This document shows, piece after piece, positions 1 through 11,468 of a DNA stretch of 64,000 nucleotides; position 1 is the stretch's first letter, and each line of letters begins with the position of its first letter. The translations under genes were made by a program, and so were the position numbers. Source of the stretch: Homalodisca vitripennis (Eukaryota > Arthropoda > Insecta > Hemiptera > Cicadellidae); NCBI RefSeq assembly GCF_021130785.1, contig NC_060214.1, positions 48,855,001-48,919,000 of the forward strand, given 5' to 3'. A model generated the notes under the pieces. It searched no databases. It was given only the letters and a program-made list of their open reading frames with translations, and had not been told where the DNA came from.

Positions 1-1227
1 AATATTCAGTTCAGCTCCAGTTCACCTTTCTTTTAAGAGCATCATATGAATCCTGATGCTGTTGCAGAGTTGACTCGTAAAATCTGGAGTCTCAATTGTG
101 CACCTAATGAGACAATGAGAACACATTTTCACCTAGATTGCAGCCTTACTTTTTGTTGTCGGGATGTGTCTGATTTAGAAACGATGTGCACGGTTCGTTT
201 TTGAACTTCTTCGTTCTTTCTCGAATATTTTTGGATCGCTTCAGACAAACATGAGTCCAGATTTCAGGATTCAAATCTACAAAAGCATTAGATTTCAGAT
301 GGTGAACTTAAGAGGAAGGGGAACTTGAGTTAAGTTCAATATTCGCATTGAACCAGTCTACCATAGCTGTGTTACGTTATCAGCATAGATATGAATAATT
401 AGGAAGACATCTTGCACGGAGAAAACTAGGAATGCATATTGTGGAAAAGCTGTAAATTAAAAATGGGTAAGTTAAAACTGAAGAGCAAAAGTAAATTTTA
501 TAAAGCAGAAATAACACTATCAATACAAAATTTCGAATGCAATCTCGATTGTAGGTTTACATACTCATACCAGGTGATGGGAACACCGATCATGGCAAAA
601 CACAGCCTGCTGGTTTAATGGCAACACACCTCAATGTTTTATCGGCAAAAAGGTCGTGCAATGCCGTAATGGGCATTAAAAAAGCTGTTTTTGAAAGATT
701 TAGTATCATACTTTTAATTTTAGTATCAAATCTGCTTATAGTTTTAGCTTTATGACCAGATTTGCCAATTTTTTAACTTCGGTAATGGAGGTACCAAACT
801 TTGTTTTCAAATTTTGAATATGCTTCCCATCATCCGTAATTATTGATAAGGTCTTTTACGTGCACTTGAGAATACCTTCATTTTAATTATTAGTCAGCTC
901 TTCGAAGATGTATAAGACGTTAGATACAAGGAGTTGAATCATTTTTGGAAAGCAAATAAAGAAAATAAAAATAAGAAATATGAAATCTCTTGTTCATAAC
1001 AGACTTCTCATCACTCCAGATACGTTAATAATAGATTTGCACTCACAGCCTACCAGAAACTAAAAAAAAAACGAATTTGAAAAGTTAAATATTTAAAATC
1101 AGAAAAATGTGATGTTTCTCTGAAAGACAACAATAGCGATTAGATTATACGCCTTTATAAAAACCCATCAATCCAATAGAATAATAGAAATATTAGGGTG
1201 TTCTAAAAATGTGGAGGAGAATAGGGG

Positions 1228-1229
<2 letters not shown>
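1..1229. other. Unassigned AT-rich sequence
   Basis: No open reading frame of useful length, RNA gene or terminal repeat was recognised here. The first 270 bases share short words with 32.33-32.47 kb, but too weakly to call a repeat. Confidence 0.5.

Positions 1230-1310
<81 letters not shown>
1230..1310. repeat. (GA)n microsatellite
   Basis: An uninterrupted run of about 40 GA units preceded by a short G run. The Arg-Glu and Ser-Leu dipeptide reading frames that cross it on the two strands are products of the repeat, not genes. Confidence 0.97.
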
Positions 1311-1313
<3 letters not shown>

Positions 1314-2237
1314 TTGCTGAAGTCCATTTGGCTTCCTCAGTGAGTACTGGCCATGTTCCAATAAACGAGCGCTACGCCCATGAGAGGGCCCTCTCAAGTA
1401 TCTGATATTTCCGCTGTTAAGGATGTATTCATCCGTACTACGGCTTTGGTGGCATTTTACTCTTCTGAGATTTCGTCCTCTAATTCACTGTAAATAATTA
1501 AATATTCCGTCACTCACTTGAACACGGTTCTTCCAAGACGATGACAGTGGCAATGAGTTGGTATTTCACAATAGTCGTTCATTATGTTGTATTAAGAAGC
1601 ATCTCGTGTAACCACTACAATAAATATAACTTCTATATTTTTATTACTTCTGTTAAATTTCCTCTAAGTTTATCTTCATGTTAGTTTTACTGTCTATAAT
1701 TATTTTACTCTATCAACTGTTTTAATTTACGACTAAGGGAGAAACTGCTTAACCCACCTTCGCATAAGGATCGACGTAAATATAAAAAACTCCTTGTGTA
1801 AATAATTTTAATACAAATAAAATTAAATGCGTTAGAATGTAAACATTTAATCTTATTATAAAAACATAAGTGCCAATGCTACCAATTTTTGTTTCCGATT
1901 TCTTATATTGTTAATACGTCGATTGCTTAGTTTTATTACTATTTAAATATCATCTACATATTACATAACACTTTTCCTCGAAAAGAAAACGGACGCTAGT
2001 GCTTAATGCTTTGTGTTTCGGTTGTAGTAACATATAGCGATGGCATATTTCCCAAATCCATTTATCACTTATAAAAACAAATATTCTGTAAAATATTCCT
2101 CAAACAAACAATGCCTGACGCGCAACAGCAAATGTGACTTTGAGCTAATGTGATGGAAGTTAATACAGATAGTTGTGGTTTAACTACCGGCATCAATCAG
2201 AATTATTAGATAAATTTAGTTAGAAAGTTACACTTGT
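1311..2237. other. Unassigned AT-rich sequence
   Basis: No gene or element was recognised between the (GA)n tract and the P-type element. The last bases supply the left target-site duplication of that element. Confidence 0.5.
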
Positions 2238-2244
2238 GTCTAGT

Positions 2245-2318
2245 CAAGGCCACACTAGAATCCCAGGCCTCGCTGCTGCCCTGCCGCTGGCTGCGTGACG
2301 TCACGGTAAGGGGCGGGC
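2245..2318 (+). repeat. Left terminal and subterminal inverted repeat of the P-type element
   Basis: The outer 25 bases (2245-2269) match the inverted right end (5593-5617) exactly. A second block, 2295-2318, containing GTGACGTCAC followed by GTAAGGGGCGGGC, is repeated inverted at 5555-5578 with one difference. The palindromic GACGTC core and the high GC content stand out from the AT-rich surroundings. Subterminal repeats are typical transposase-binding or pairing sites in P elements; that role is inferred here. Confidence 0.92.
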
Positions 2319-2479
2319 TCGGGCTCAACCATCTCGGCGTTTCGCACCCTCATACTTTTACTTACTTTCACTTGTCATTAACACCAGTCAATTGTGACCG
2401 TTTGTTGACTACAGCGACATATCTGTTGGGGATACTGTGTGTGTGTGTGTGTTGGGGATTTTGTCGGAGCCTGGTTTAT

Positions 2480-5338
2480 ACGCCGAGTAAATGTTGCGTT
2501 CCAGAGTGTAAAAGCAATTATGATAAGCCATTTGTTAATGTTTTTTCATTTCCGAAAGATCCTGAGACATTCCGTACGTGGCTAAGAGCGATTCACAGAG
2601 ATAGTTGTGAAGGTTACGTCCAAACTCCCGCGTGTGCATTAAACATTTTGACGAGCGATATATAATAAAGGAAGACACTGTAACTCGACCTGACGGCACC
2701 ATTTTAACAGTTAAGCGGGATAGGCTAAAGCTAAGGAACGACGCGGATCCAAAAATTTTTGAAAACTTGCCTAACTACATTGGAAAGAATCTGCCGGCTG
2801 AGAGGAAGGATCCAGAAGAAAGAAGAAGGGAAGCAGAAGAGCGACACCAAAAACAAATCCAAGAGGAAGAACGGCGGGACACAATTGACTCATTCAGCTG
2901 TCTCACAAATAATTACAGTAAGATGTGTAACTTAGAACTTAACAATGTATATTCTCAACAGGACAACAACCAAATATTTTTATTTTTAGTTTCCATTAAA
3001 GACAATATTTACCCTACAGTTACATTGTCCTTAAAACATTAAAGACGACTTGTCCTTTTATTTAGTTAAAAATAATAACTTGATCAATAATTAGTTAGTT
3101 ATTTGCGAACGTTTTCACAGAACTTAAAAAATTGACAGTTGGTCCAAGCTAAGAAATATAATTAAAAAGCTATCCTCTGAAGTAATAGACATACCAAAAT
3201 CAGACAAAGTAGAATGTATAAGCAGTTTGGTGGATGGGATGTTAGAAGAAACAACAGACACTAATGTTGCAGAAAAGAACAAACTTTCTTTAAAGAACAA
3301 ATTAAATTAGCAGTTTCAGTTAAAATTTCATATTGTACGTCTTCCTTAGTTTGGTTTGCAACGTTAATCTTTTGTTTTCCAGCTGCATACAAAAAGATTA
3401 GAGATGCCAAAGTTTTGGCTATGCCCCATCGATACTTGCAATCTTTTACCTCAAACTTAGGAACTGGTAGCTCTGAAATAGATACTACTCATATTAGATA
3501 TCTACAAAAGTTATCCTGTATGAAAGAAAATGAAAAATGTATGTAGCTTACTTATTGATGAAATTTATGTAAAACCAGAAATGAGCTATACAGGTGATAA
3601 ATTGGAAGGACTAGCTCATAATCAAAAACCAAAAACTCTATTGGATTAGCAACAACATTTCAGTCATTTATGATAAGCTCACTACTTTCACACAATAAAG
3701 ATATTGTAGGGTTATTTCCCTGTAGAGATTTAACCAGTGATTATTTGTATAGTCTAATTTTACAAGTATTGAAAATGTTTACTGATGTTGGTTATATAGT
3801 GTTAACAATTATTTCCGACAACAATGGTGTTAACAGAACTATGTTTACAAAGCTTTGTGGTGGAACACTTAAGAGTAGTTTTTTCAATCCTTATAACAAA
3901 CAAAAGGAAATTTTGTTATATTTGACACTGTTCACCTTTTTAAATGTATAAGAAACAACTGGCTGAACCAATCAGACAGTAATCAATCATTTATCTCCCT
4001 GACTTTTATGATAGTAAAAATACTCATTTTGCAAGTGTTTCACATCTAAAAATTATTCAAAAATTAGAAGAACGTAATGTTGTTGTTAAAAACAGCCCTA
4101 TCATTAAAAAAAAGTTTTATTTCCAACTAATATTGAGGGACAAAACGTAGATTTATGTGTGAAACTGTTTGATGTTAAGAACATAGCTGCTCTAAAGCAC
4201 CACGCTACTCAAAATAAACAATAATTGCATTTTTGGCACAACAATGTTTTTAGAGATAATTCTTACGTGGTGGAAGATTGTTAACGTAAAGAACCCCTTC
4301 AAAGGTGTGAGGTTTAATGATAAGTTTTGAAATCCAGTGCAAACGTTGACGGATGAAACCGTGTTATATTTAATGAAGTTTGTTGAGTGGTTTAGAAGCA
4401 TGGGACAGCTTGCCAGTTCAAGGGGAGGAAACGGGTAATAGAAGGAAACGAAATGGCAAAACTCACTTTGGACACTCAAACTGCCTTGGTTCACAGTGTA
4501 AAGCCTATAATAGTTGTAATTAAGTACTTATTAAATAGTTTTAAGTTTAAATAAGTGCTAATGGGTCAATTTTCAAACAGATAACTTAGAAGCGAGGTTT
4601 GGGCAGTACAGACAAATGTGTGGAGGATGCTACAATATTTCTGCTGTACAAGTTCTTGAGGCAAAAAAAAAAAATACTGAAAGCTGTCAGCCTAATAAAG
4701 GTTGTATCAGCTTCTAATAAGATATTTGAGATCAAAGATTTATTTTTTACAGACCAAGACCTTGTTGAATAAAGCGATAGTTTTGATTTTAATGATATTG
4801 ATTTTGAAGATGTAATTAATAAAGCATTAAAATGATGTTGCCATCTCAGAGAATGACTTAGTAGCCTTAGTTTACATAGGTGGGTACATATGTTTCAAAA
4901 TGCTAAAATCGAATACTTGTAAACAATGTGAAAAAATGCTTTGTAGAATACTAGTCTCTAGCAACAACGTGTACAGTTCTTATCTACAGGTCATCGACAG
5001 GGGAAGTTTGAAGTACCCATCTAGTTTAGTTGTAAATATTTTAACTGATTGTCTTAAACTCTTTAAACTTGTTGTAAGCGACAGGTATGAAAAAATGTTT
5101 CTAATGTTAAAAACAACAGAGAAAAGTTTTGAACAATTTAATGTTAGATCACCTTAGCGACTCATACATTTTTCCATGTAAAACTTGTTCTGTTAGTTCT
5201 TTGATTTATGTAAAAAAGTGCATAAATATCTTTACTAATATTCTTTTAAATAACTATAGCAAACAAACAAGGGAAAAAATTGTAGAAAAAGAGCGTGGCA
5301 AATGTAAAAAAAGAAAGATTAATAAGTTAAGCCAATAA
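2480..5338 (+). pseudogene. P-type transposase with THAP domain, multiply broken
   Basis: Protein similarity runs in order across several frames. At 2480-2650 is a THAP zinc finger: the Cys pair in KCCVPEC, then after a one-base frame change near 2630 the C-x2-H of VCIKHF, closing with ADPKIF near 2745. Translation probably once began at 2480, where the codon is now ACG. A charged coiled-coil stretch follows (about 2810-2890). The catalytic core starts at LLIDEIYVKP (about 3548), continues with FMISSLLSHNKDIV (3667) and SDNNGVNR (about 3815), and changes frame near 3930 into VHLFKCIRNNW. C-terminal blocks include NLEARFGQYRQM (about 4585), VYIGGYICFKM (4870) and YLQVIDRGSLKYPS (about 4980), with the end at 5338. 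Stops and frameshifts throughout make it non-functional. The closest family match by memory is THAP9/P-element transposase. Confidence 0.88.
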
Positions 5339-5554
5339 ATAGTAACTTTATAATAAGAATAACTTTTGTATTGCTTATTTCATTTACCTAATAATTCAAA
5401 ATGAATTAAATATCTATGTACTATGATGAAGTGTTTGTGCTAAAGGATACTCCTGAGATAGGATAACTACCTTCACCGGTTATGCTGAAATATTGATAAG
5501 TTTTCACGGTGAGTCCTGGCGGCCAATGCTATTCTTACGAGACAAGCGCTGCTC

Positions 5555-5617
5555 GCCCGCCCCTTACTGTGACGTCACAATATGAGCAGCGCGGCCTGGG
5601 ATTCTAGTGTGGCCTTG
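5555..5617 (-). repeat. Right terminal and subterminal inverted repeat of the P-type element
   Basis: This is the inverted partner of 2245-2318. The spacer between the two blocks is 14 bases here but 25 on the left, so the ends are asymmetric, as is usual for P elements. The target duplication follows directly at 5618. Confidence 0.92.
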
Positions 5618-5625
5618 GTCTAGTC

Positions 5626-6283
5626 AAGAAGTTTGACAGGATATCCATAAAGTTGGCAATCTTGTTGACCACAAAACTTCTCTACATACAACTTTACTTT
5701 ACAAAATATTATCTCAAATATATTATATGTCCTAATTGAATTTCACATCAAAAACTATCGTTAAATTTGTCGTTTGATGACATGATAACAACAATTTAAT
5801 CTCTTGATTAGAGATAACAAATAATCTCTTAAAAGGGTTAAATATATAAAAAAATAGAGAAAGAAAGATATGTGCCAAGGTTCAAAGTTTCAGTGTGTAT
5901 AGAATTAATATATTTTCGAGCTCATACCTCTATACATACAGGTATTACGAAAAGCTTTGAGTTGTAATCTGCTTGGGGCATATTTTTAGATAAAATTTTA
6001 ATTAACACTTATAGTGAGCCAATTAATACAGTTTTTAATTTGCTTAAAGATTTCTTAATTGACAGCTCCTATTAAAAACCTGTTGTATAATGGCGTACAT
6101 AATGTAACGTAATCCTTTAAGCAAAGCTGCTTTTTAACATCGAAATGTGTTCGTATGGTTCATAACTGATAAACTGGACGAAACTAAAAGTATTGTAAAT
6201 TTTTGTGTTTGAATCAATTGTAGTCAATAATCAACTTTGTAGATAATCTTTAATTTAGCTTTATTTGTATTCCACAAAAACAA
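5626..6283. other. Unassigned spacer between P-type element and copy A
   Basis: AT-rich sequence with no recognised gene or repeat. It has no counterpart upstream of copy B, so the left edge of the large duplication lies at its end. Confidence 0.5.
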
Positions 6284-9200
6284 TTAAATACATGATTAAT
6301 AAAACCCTGTTATGCTGGAATAGTTTTAAAATATCTGTACTCAAGAATAATAACAAAAACTATACATATAGTTTTATAAAATTAGTTCTTGTCACTGACT
6401 TTTAAATTGTTAATAATATTTTTATAAATACAATTTTATATTTAGATGTTTAAACTTTTGAAAAAACAATATTTTTGGCAGCTACGTGAGATATAATTAT
6501 TTAGAGCGTATATATTTACCAATGTTCATTTTTAAAGTAATATGTTTTCTACAATCGCTTGAATAGTTTTTTTAATTGTAATTTCAATAAAAAAACTAAA
6601 ATGGTTTCAGGTGTCAATGGCGATTACATATATAGATGACTAAAACAGGATGTCAAAAACTCCGTCAAACGTTCCACTGCTCGAGTTAGTTGGCTGAAAA
6701 CTTTATCAAAATTTGAGTACTAACTGGACTCGTGGCTATGAATATAAATCCGATGTGTGGACATCGATCATCATCACGATACTGAGTGCCACAAACATGC
6801 AAACCCTTGATCCATGTGCTAATGTTCTCAAATGTTATTACTCACTAATATTATCGTACCGTTACATATGAGAAGAAATAAGTTAATATAATATAAGCAA
6901 TTATGTATAAGTTATAATAATATTATTTTTCAAATCTGGTTTTGGTCCCTTCCCTTATAAGAACGCTGACTCGTATTTACTTTTCATGTTGAAAGAAACC
7001 TACTAATATACATTAAGATATCCCAAATAACTGACCGACTGGCTGATGTATCAAATGCCATCTTAAACCACGAAAAAAAACATGAAATGTACTGCAAAAA
7101 TTCTGAAAACACATTGAAAGAGACTGTTAAACTTAATCAACTCTTCTGAGTATGAGTTGGGAAAGGACAGGACAACCAAATTTTTGAAATTATAATTTTG
7201 ATTTCTTAAACATTCATTTCACTTTTTATTTCAACCTTTATTGCAATCGCTTTTGAGTACAGAGTTTATTCCGATTAGAAAATCAGAAAGTTCACTAAAA
7301 TATACTTTTTAACATTGCATTTTTGTAAATAATAATTATACTATGCTTCATTAGTATTGTTGTGCACATATCGAAGATAACGTTATTATATAGCTGTAAA
7401 GACAGTTATAAGATCTATATTCATTGTTTTTTTTACAGAGGTATTTTTCAGACATGCATATGTATTTATCTTATTAATCCGGCAACAACAAAAAGAAAAT
7501 AGTGGCACAAGTCATATATTATGTCGCAGTACATTACAATGGCCATAAGTAGCATACTTTAAATTTTGACATATTTACTTCATTAGGGAAATAAGGAAAA
7601 CTTTACCTTGGCATCGGAACTAAAATTATTTTGATCCTGAAGTGGTCATAAACGAGTAAAGACTAAAATGAGAGCCATTAACCATATGAAGCTGTTAGTA
7701 TATTTTAAAAATTTAAACTTCAGAAGTTACAAAATATTACATAATATTTACCTACAATATATTTATATATTTACTACTTAGAACACTAGCATTTATTAAT
7801 AAAAGGAAAGAACTTGGACATTACGATTCTTCAACGTTGTCCTAATAGTTCAATTGTTACTGAAATCGTTGAAGCTATTATGGAACGCTGTATAGAAATT
7901 TGAAATATTTCTATTTAAAAAATATATAATAATAATAATAATATAATATAATATAGGTATTTAAACAACTTTTTCACTCTAAAACTTCAAGGTACTAAGA
8001 TATTTTTCTTTAAACCTAAATTTAAAATGTACTAAGAGATTGAAATATCTTTCAGTGACTGTGACTTATCTCAGGATTGTTATATCAGTTTTTGAACAGG
8101 TTACTCTGCGCGAAGTAGCAGGTAACTGCTAGAGTCCGTATATTAATAGTTTCAGTATTACTGCAACAATACTAATTTATTTGATTTTAAAATTAAAATT
8201 AATATGTGAAACCCTAACACAAAATTGGGTATAGATAGATAAATATTTTGGATATAACATTTTTTTTACCAAATACGCTTAAAATAAGGTTTCACATGAC
8301 ATGCCAATTAAATATAATAATAATTGTGATACAACAAATAAAAACTTAAAACAATAATGTTTGAGGGTTAAATGTGCTTATTTGTCAAATATTTTGATGG
8401 AAATGTTTTGCGAATGTGTAGCAAGAGTTTTATTTATTTTATAATATAAGGAATTATATAAATTTGTTTGAGTTTACAAGTAATTAGTAAACACTCTATT
8501 ATATACTAGCTTACATGCATATTTCGAAGAATAATATAACAGTATTATTAAGCATAATTTAAATAATGTAACGTTTACATAATATCGAAATAGACTAATG
8601 GATTAATGGGGATTGTTGAACTTAACGAAGCATCGTGAATTTGCTTGCTGTCCACAGTGAAGCAAAATTAATAGTTGAGATTACCATAGAGATTACTATG
8701 GTTGATAAGTAATCTCTTAGTACTTCGTTTCTAAGCATGATTACTGTGTATAAATGAAACAACGAATATATAGTCATAAGGAAACTTGATGTACGGTCAT
8801 ATTATTGAGGTATATTAACAAACATTAAGCCCAACAACAGGGATGTACTCTCCATGTTGTACTCTGGTTATACTACTGTGAGACGTTTATTATTCCATGT
8901 ACATATTACATAGTTATAACTCATATGCGGTTTAATTTACCTAGTTACAAAATGTACTACATGTAATATTATAAAAATACAGTCACTATTATCTATATTG
9001 AAACGAATTATTAGTCATATTTAGATAGTTAATTTTGTTATATATTGTATAAAATGTTTATGTTTGAAAGGATGTGGTTAGAACTCTGGAAAAATGGAAT
9101 GCAACGTAGTTTTTGCTTAGTTTATACTTTGTGAAATATATGAATGAATTAATGACATTCTGCCTTAATCAAACTTCATGAATGTCATCCTCTGCTTAAC

Positions 9201-9334
9201 CTGGTGGTAGTTTACAGTAAAAATCTACATATTTTTTTTAAATATTTATTTTTATTAAACGTTAAAAATACTGTACAGTATGAGATGAATGTACTGGTAT
9301 AAAACTAGATTGTAAAATGGTTTTTTGTTTTTTC

Positions 9335-9338
<4 letters not shown>

Positions 9339-9374
<36 letters not shown>

Positions 9375-9410
9375 TATATACTAGTGAAATAGTATATATA
9401 TATATATATA
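9339..9410. repeat. (AT)n tracts with small palindrome
   Basis: Two (AT)n runs are separated by a short segment that reads nearly the same inverted (ACTAGTGAAATAGT next to CTATTTCACT). Copy B has a single shorter run at 44743-44779, so the tract has changed since duplication. Confidence 0.9.
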
Positions 9411-9533
9411 CTATTTCACTTATTGAAATGAAAAAAACAAAGATTATAAGGCTTCTATATATTTCGTGGGATTTAATACCCACATATTCAGGAAGCATAA
9501 TATAAATATGAAGAAAACAAGAAACAAGAAACA

Positions 9534-9734
9534 TGTAGTGTCAGCTGGTCAGCTGATTTAAAAATATAATTTATTTTAGTATTGTAAAAGATATAGACCA
9601 CCTGTTTTGTTTTGGTCATTATTAAAAAGTTAGTTTATCATCTTCTCTCTGTAAATACAATACTATTATTTTTACTAATTACATATCTTTAATTTCTTAA
9701 TTAGGGAATTATTTAGTAACATATCATTCCCTAT
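9534..9734 (+). repeat. 5' LTR
   Basis: The 201-bp LTR begins TGTAGTGTCAGCTGGTCAGC and ends CATTCCCTAT. It differs from the 3' LTR at about three positions (TAGTTTATC against TAGCTATC, and TTTTTACT against TTTTGACT), indicating a fairly recent insertion. Confidence 0.92.
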
Positions 9735-9736
9735 AT

Positions 9737-9750
9737 TGGCGACCCCGAAA
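9737..9750 (+). promoter_or_regulatory. Primer-binding site candidate
   Basis: TGGCGACCCCGAAA begins three bases after the 5' LTR. TGG pairs with the CCA end of a tRNA. The first eight bases match the tRNA-Arg-type primer site known from 412/mdg1-group Gypsy elements; the remainder does not. Confidence 0.6.
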
Positions 9751-9791
9751 AAGAGGACAAATTATTCAAGACCCGCTTTTATTCACATTCA

Positions 9792-10680
9792 ATGGAAGAT
9801 TTGCAAAGGCAAAACGACATTTTGCGGACTCAAGTTGAAGATCTGCAACGTCATCTTCAAGGTCAGCAAGAAAACAATGCTGAAGAGATTCACCATCCTG
9901 CTAACCAGGACAATGAAAATGCGGGAAACTGATATACAAACTGCAGACTCTCCCCAACGTGTCGTCAATCGGGTAAGTGTCAAACTTCCACCCTTTTGGC
10001 CCGAAGATGTGGAACTATGGTTTGCACAAGTCCAAGCTCAGTTTACACAGGAGAATACAAGATTTGCATACGCTGTAAGTCAGCTAGAAGATCGCTACGC
10101 TCATGAGGTAAAGGATATAATTAAAGCTCCTCCTGTAGCCAACCCTTACACGCGTCTCAAAACCGAACTTATCCAAAGGCTCTCTCTCAGTACCAATCAA
10201 CGACTAAAACAAATTCTGACGGAGGAAGAAATGGGATCTCGTAAACCATCTCAATTCCTTCGTCATCTACTATCACTTTCCGGTAACACTCCAGTACATG
10301 AGGATCTTATTCATCAACTATGGATCACTCGCCTACCATGTCAAGTCCAAGCAATACTGCAGGCACAACCTCAAGAACAGTCACTAGAGCAACTAGCTCA
10401 TGTTGCTGACAAGATATTTGAGGTAAGCCCATCAATCCCTTTGAGTACAGTTCAAAGCACCGCAACTCCGAATGTAAGTGTATTCACTTTGCCATCTACA
10501 GTGTGTTCTCTCAACCGTAAAACTGTAAATATTGACTCAGAACTCACCTTGGTCATAAAGGAATTGACGGATAGGATTTCTCAGATCGAGACAGCACTCT
10601 CAGCTCATCATCCTGGATCTCGCTCAGACTTACACGGCCAGGATGGTTCTAAATCATTATCTAGCTCCTCCGATATATGA
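9792..10680 (+). pseudogene. Gypsy-type Gag, frameshifted
   Basis: An ATG at 9792 opens a glutamine-rich coiled-coil start (MEDLQRQNDILRTQVEDLQR) that stops at 9930. The main Gag frame is offset by one base and runs from about 9919 to 10680. It contains the hallmark VKLPPFWPEDVELWFAQVQA near 9985, then a capsid-like helical region (RLKTELIQRLS, SRKPSQFLRHLL, LWITRLPCQVQAIL). No CCHC zinc knuckle is visible; the frame ends in a Ser-rich tail. The single frame change near 9900-9950 separates the two parts. Similarity is to Gag of Gypsy/mag-type insect elements. Confidence 0.85.
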
Positions 10681-10867
10681 TGGTATCATTTTAAATATGG
10701 TAAAAAAGCCTGCTTACATTCTACCTGACCCTTCCCCATAGCCTCAACCAAGAAGCGCCCACACACCGGCACCCAGCATCGGTACACATGCTGCAGACCC
10801 GAACAACGCAACACCAGAGTGCGCTACCAGATTTGGTCGCAATGTGCGTTTACGGCTTGCTCCCTGA
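10676..10867 (+). pseudogene. C-terminal remnant of Gypsy-type Pol
   Basis: In a frame different from gag, this reads YDGIILNMVKKPAYILPDPS, a stop at 10739, then a proline-rich stretch ending TRFGRNVRLRLAP and TGA. KPAYIL and the basic TRxGRxVR end are typical of the tail after integrase in Gypsy-type Pol. The internal deletion therefore joins the end of gag directly to the end of pol. Confidence 0.75.
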
Positions 10868-10891
10868 CTTCCAGTCTCCCTAGGGGGCTCA

Positions 10892-11091
10892 TGTAGTGTC
10901 AGCTGGTCAGCTGATTTAAAAATATAATTTATTTTAGTATTGTAAAAGATATAGACCACCTGTTTTGTTTTGGTCATTATTAAAAAGTTAGCTATCATCT
11001 TCTCTCTGTAAATACAATACTATTATTTTGACTAATTACATATCTTTAATTTCTTAATTAGGGAATTATTTAGTAACATATCATTCCCTAT
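10892..11091 (+). repeat. 3' LTR
   Basis: A 200-bp copy of the 5' LTR, preceded by a purine-rich stretch (TAGGGGGCTCA, 10881-10891) that could serve as the polypurine tract. Confidence 0.92.
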
Positions 11092-11218
11092 AAACATAAA
11101 TAAAATTACCAAAAATGTAAATACGCAACTAAAACATTCAAAAACTCAGCTGATATATCATTAATGCCACAAATGAAAATTTGGAAACGTTAAATTTATC
11201 TTAAATTTAAACCATTTG

Positions 11219-11222
<4 letters not shown>

Positions 11223-11278
<56 letters not shown>
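11223..11278. repeat. (TA)n microsatellite
   Basis: About 28 TA units. Copy B has only a few units at the same place (about 45032-45041), so this tract has expanded in A or contracted in B. Confidence 0.95.
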
Positions 11279-11279
<1 letters not shown>

Positions 11280-11427
11280 TATTATATAATAAATATTTTT
11301 GTTGCGTATTTATGTGTGTCGAACGCGCTTGTCTTTGTGTGTGTGCGTTTACTCAATCACGTAAAAAGTACCAGATAGTTTGTACCTAAATAATACGTAT
11401 ACATTACATAGGTCTCTGCTTAAAATA

Positions 11428-11430
<3 letters not shown>

Positions 11431-11465
<35 letters not shown>
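11431..11465. repeat. (TA)n microsatellite
   Basis: About 17 TA units. The copy B counterpart (45183-45247) is nearly twice as long. Confidence 0.95.

Positions 11466-11468
<3 letters not shown>

Larger units (their letters stand above)
2245..5617 (+). mobile_element. P-type DNA transposon, full length but inactive
   Basis: A 3.37-kb element with both ends present. The termini are inverted repeats beginning CAAGGCCACACTAGAATCCC on the left and, inverted, on the right. GTCTAGT (GTCTAGTC if the terminal C is counted) precedes the left end and follows the right end at 5618-5625, which fits the 8-bp target duplication of the P superfamily. A second inverted pair lies inside each terminus. The interior carries a decayed THAP-domain/P-type transposase on the plus strand. 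The element sits just outside copy A of the large duplication and is not repeated in the window. Structure and protein agree, so the family call is firm. Confidence 0.93.
9534..11091 (+). mobile_element. Gypsy-type LTR retrotransposon, internally deleted (gag-only)
   Basis: A 1558-bp element flanked by a 5-bp duplication, AAACA, at 9529-9533 and 11092-11096. Two direct LTRs of about 200 bp enclose a primer-binding-like site, a gag frame and a scrap of the pol C terminus. Protease, reverse transcriptase, RNase H and most of integrase are missing, so it could move only with help from a complete relative. Copy B has the uninterrupted target at about 44900, so the insertion is specific to copy A. 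Confidence 0.93.

Noticed and set aside
1..270. Similarity of the window start to 32.33-32.53 kb
   Set aside because: Shared words (TCTGGAGTCT, AGTTCACCTT) are suggestive, but order and spacing are too poor to call a repeat by eye.
1203..1405. Open frames on both strands across the (GA)n tract
   Set aside because: They consist of Arg-Glu or Ser-Leu dipeptides and exist only because the repeat lacks stops.
2234..2480. Upstream extension of the THAP reading frame
   Set aside because: It begins outside the P-type element and crosses its terminal repeat, so it cannot be the native start. The codon at 2480 is the better candidate.
9262..9534. Tyr-Ile-rich frames in (AT)n tracts, here and at 15.7, 18.8, 44.7 and 49.5 kb
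   Set aside because: Repeat-driven frames with no conserved domain. Their lengths differ between the two copies only through repeat length.
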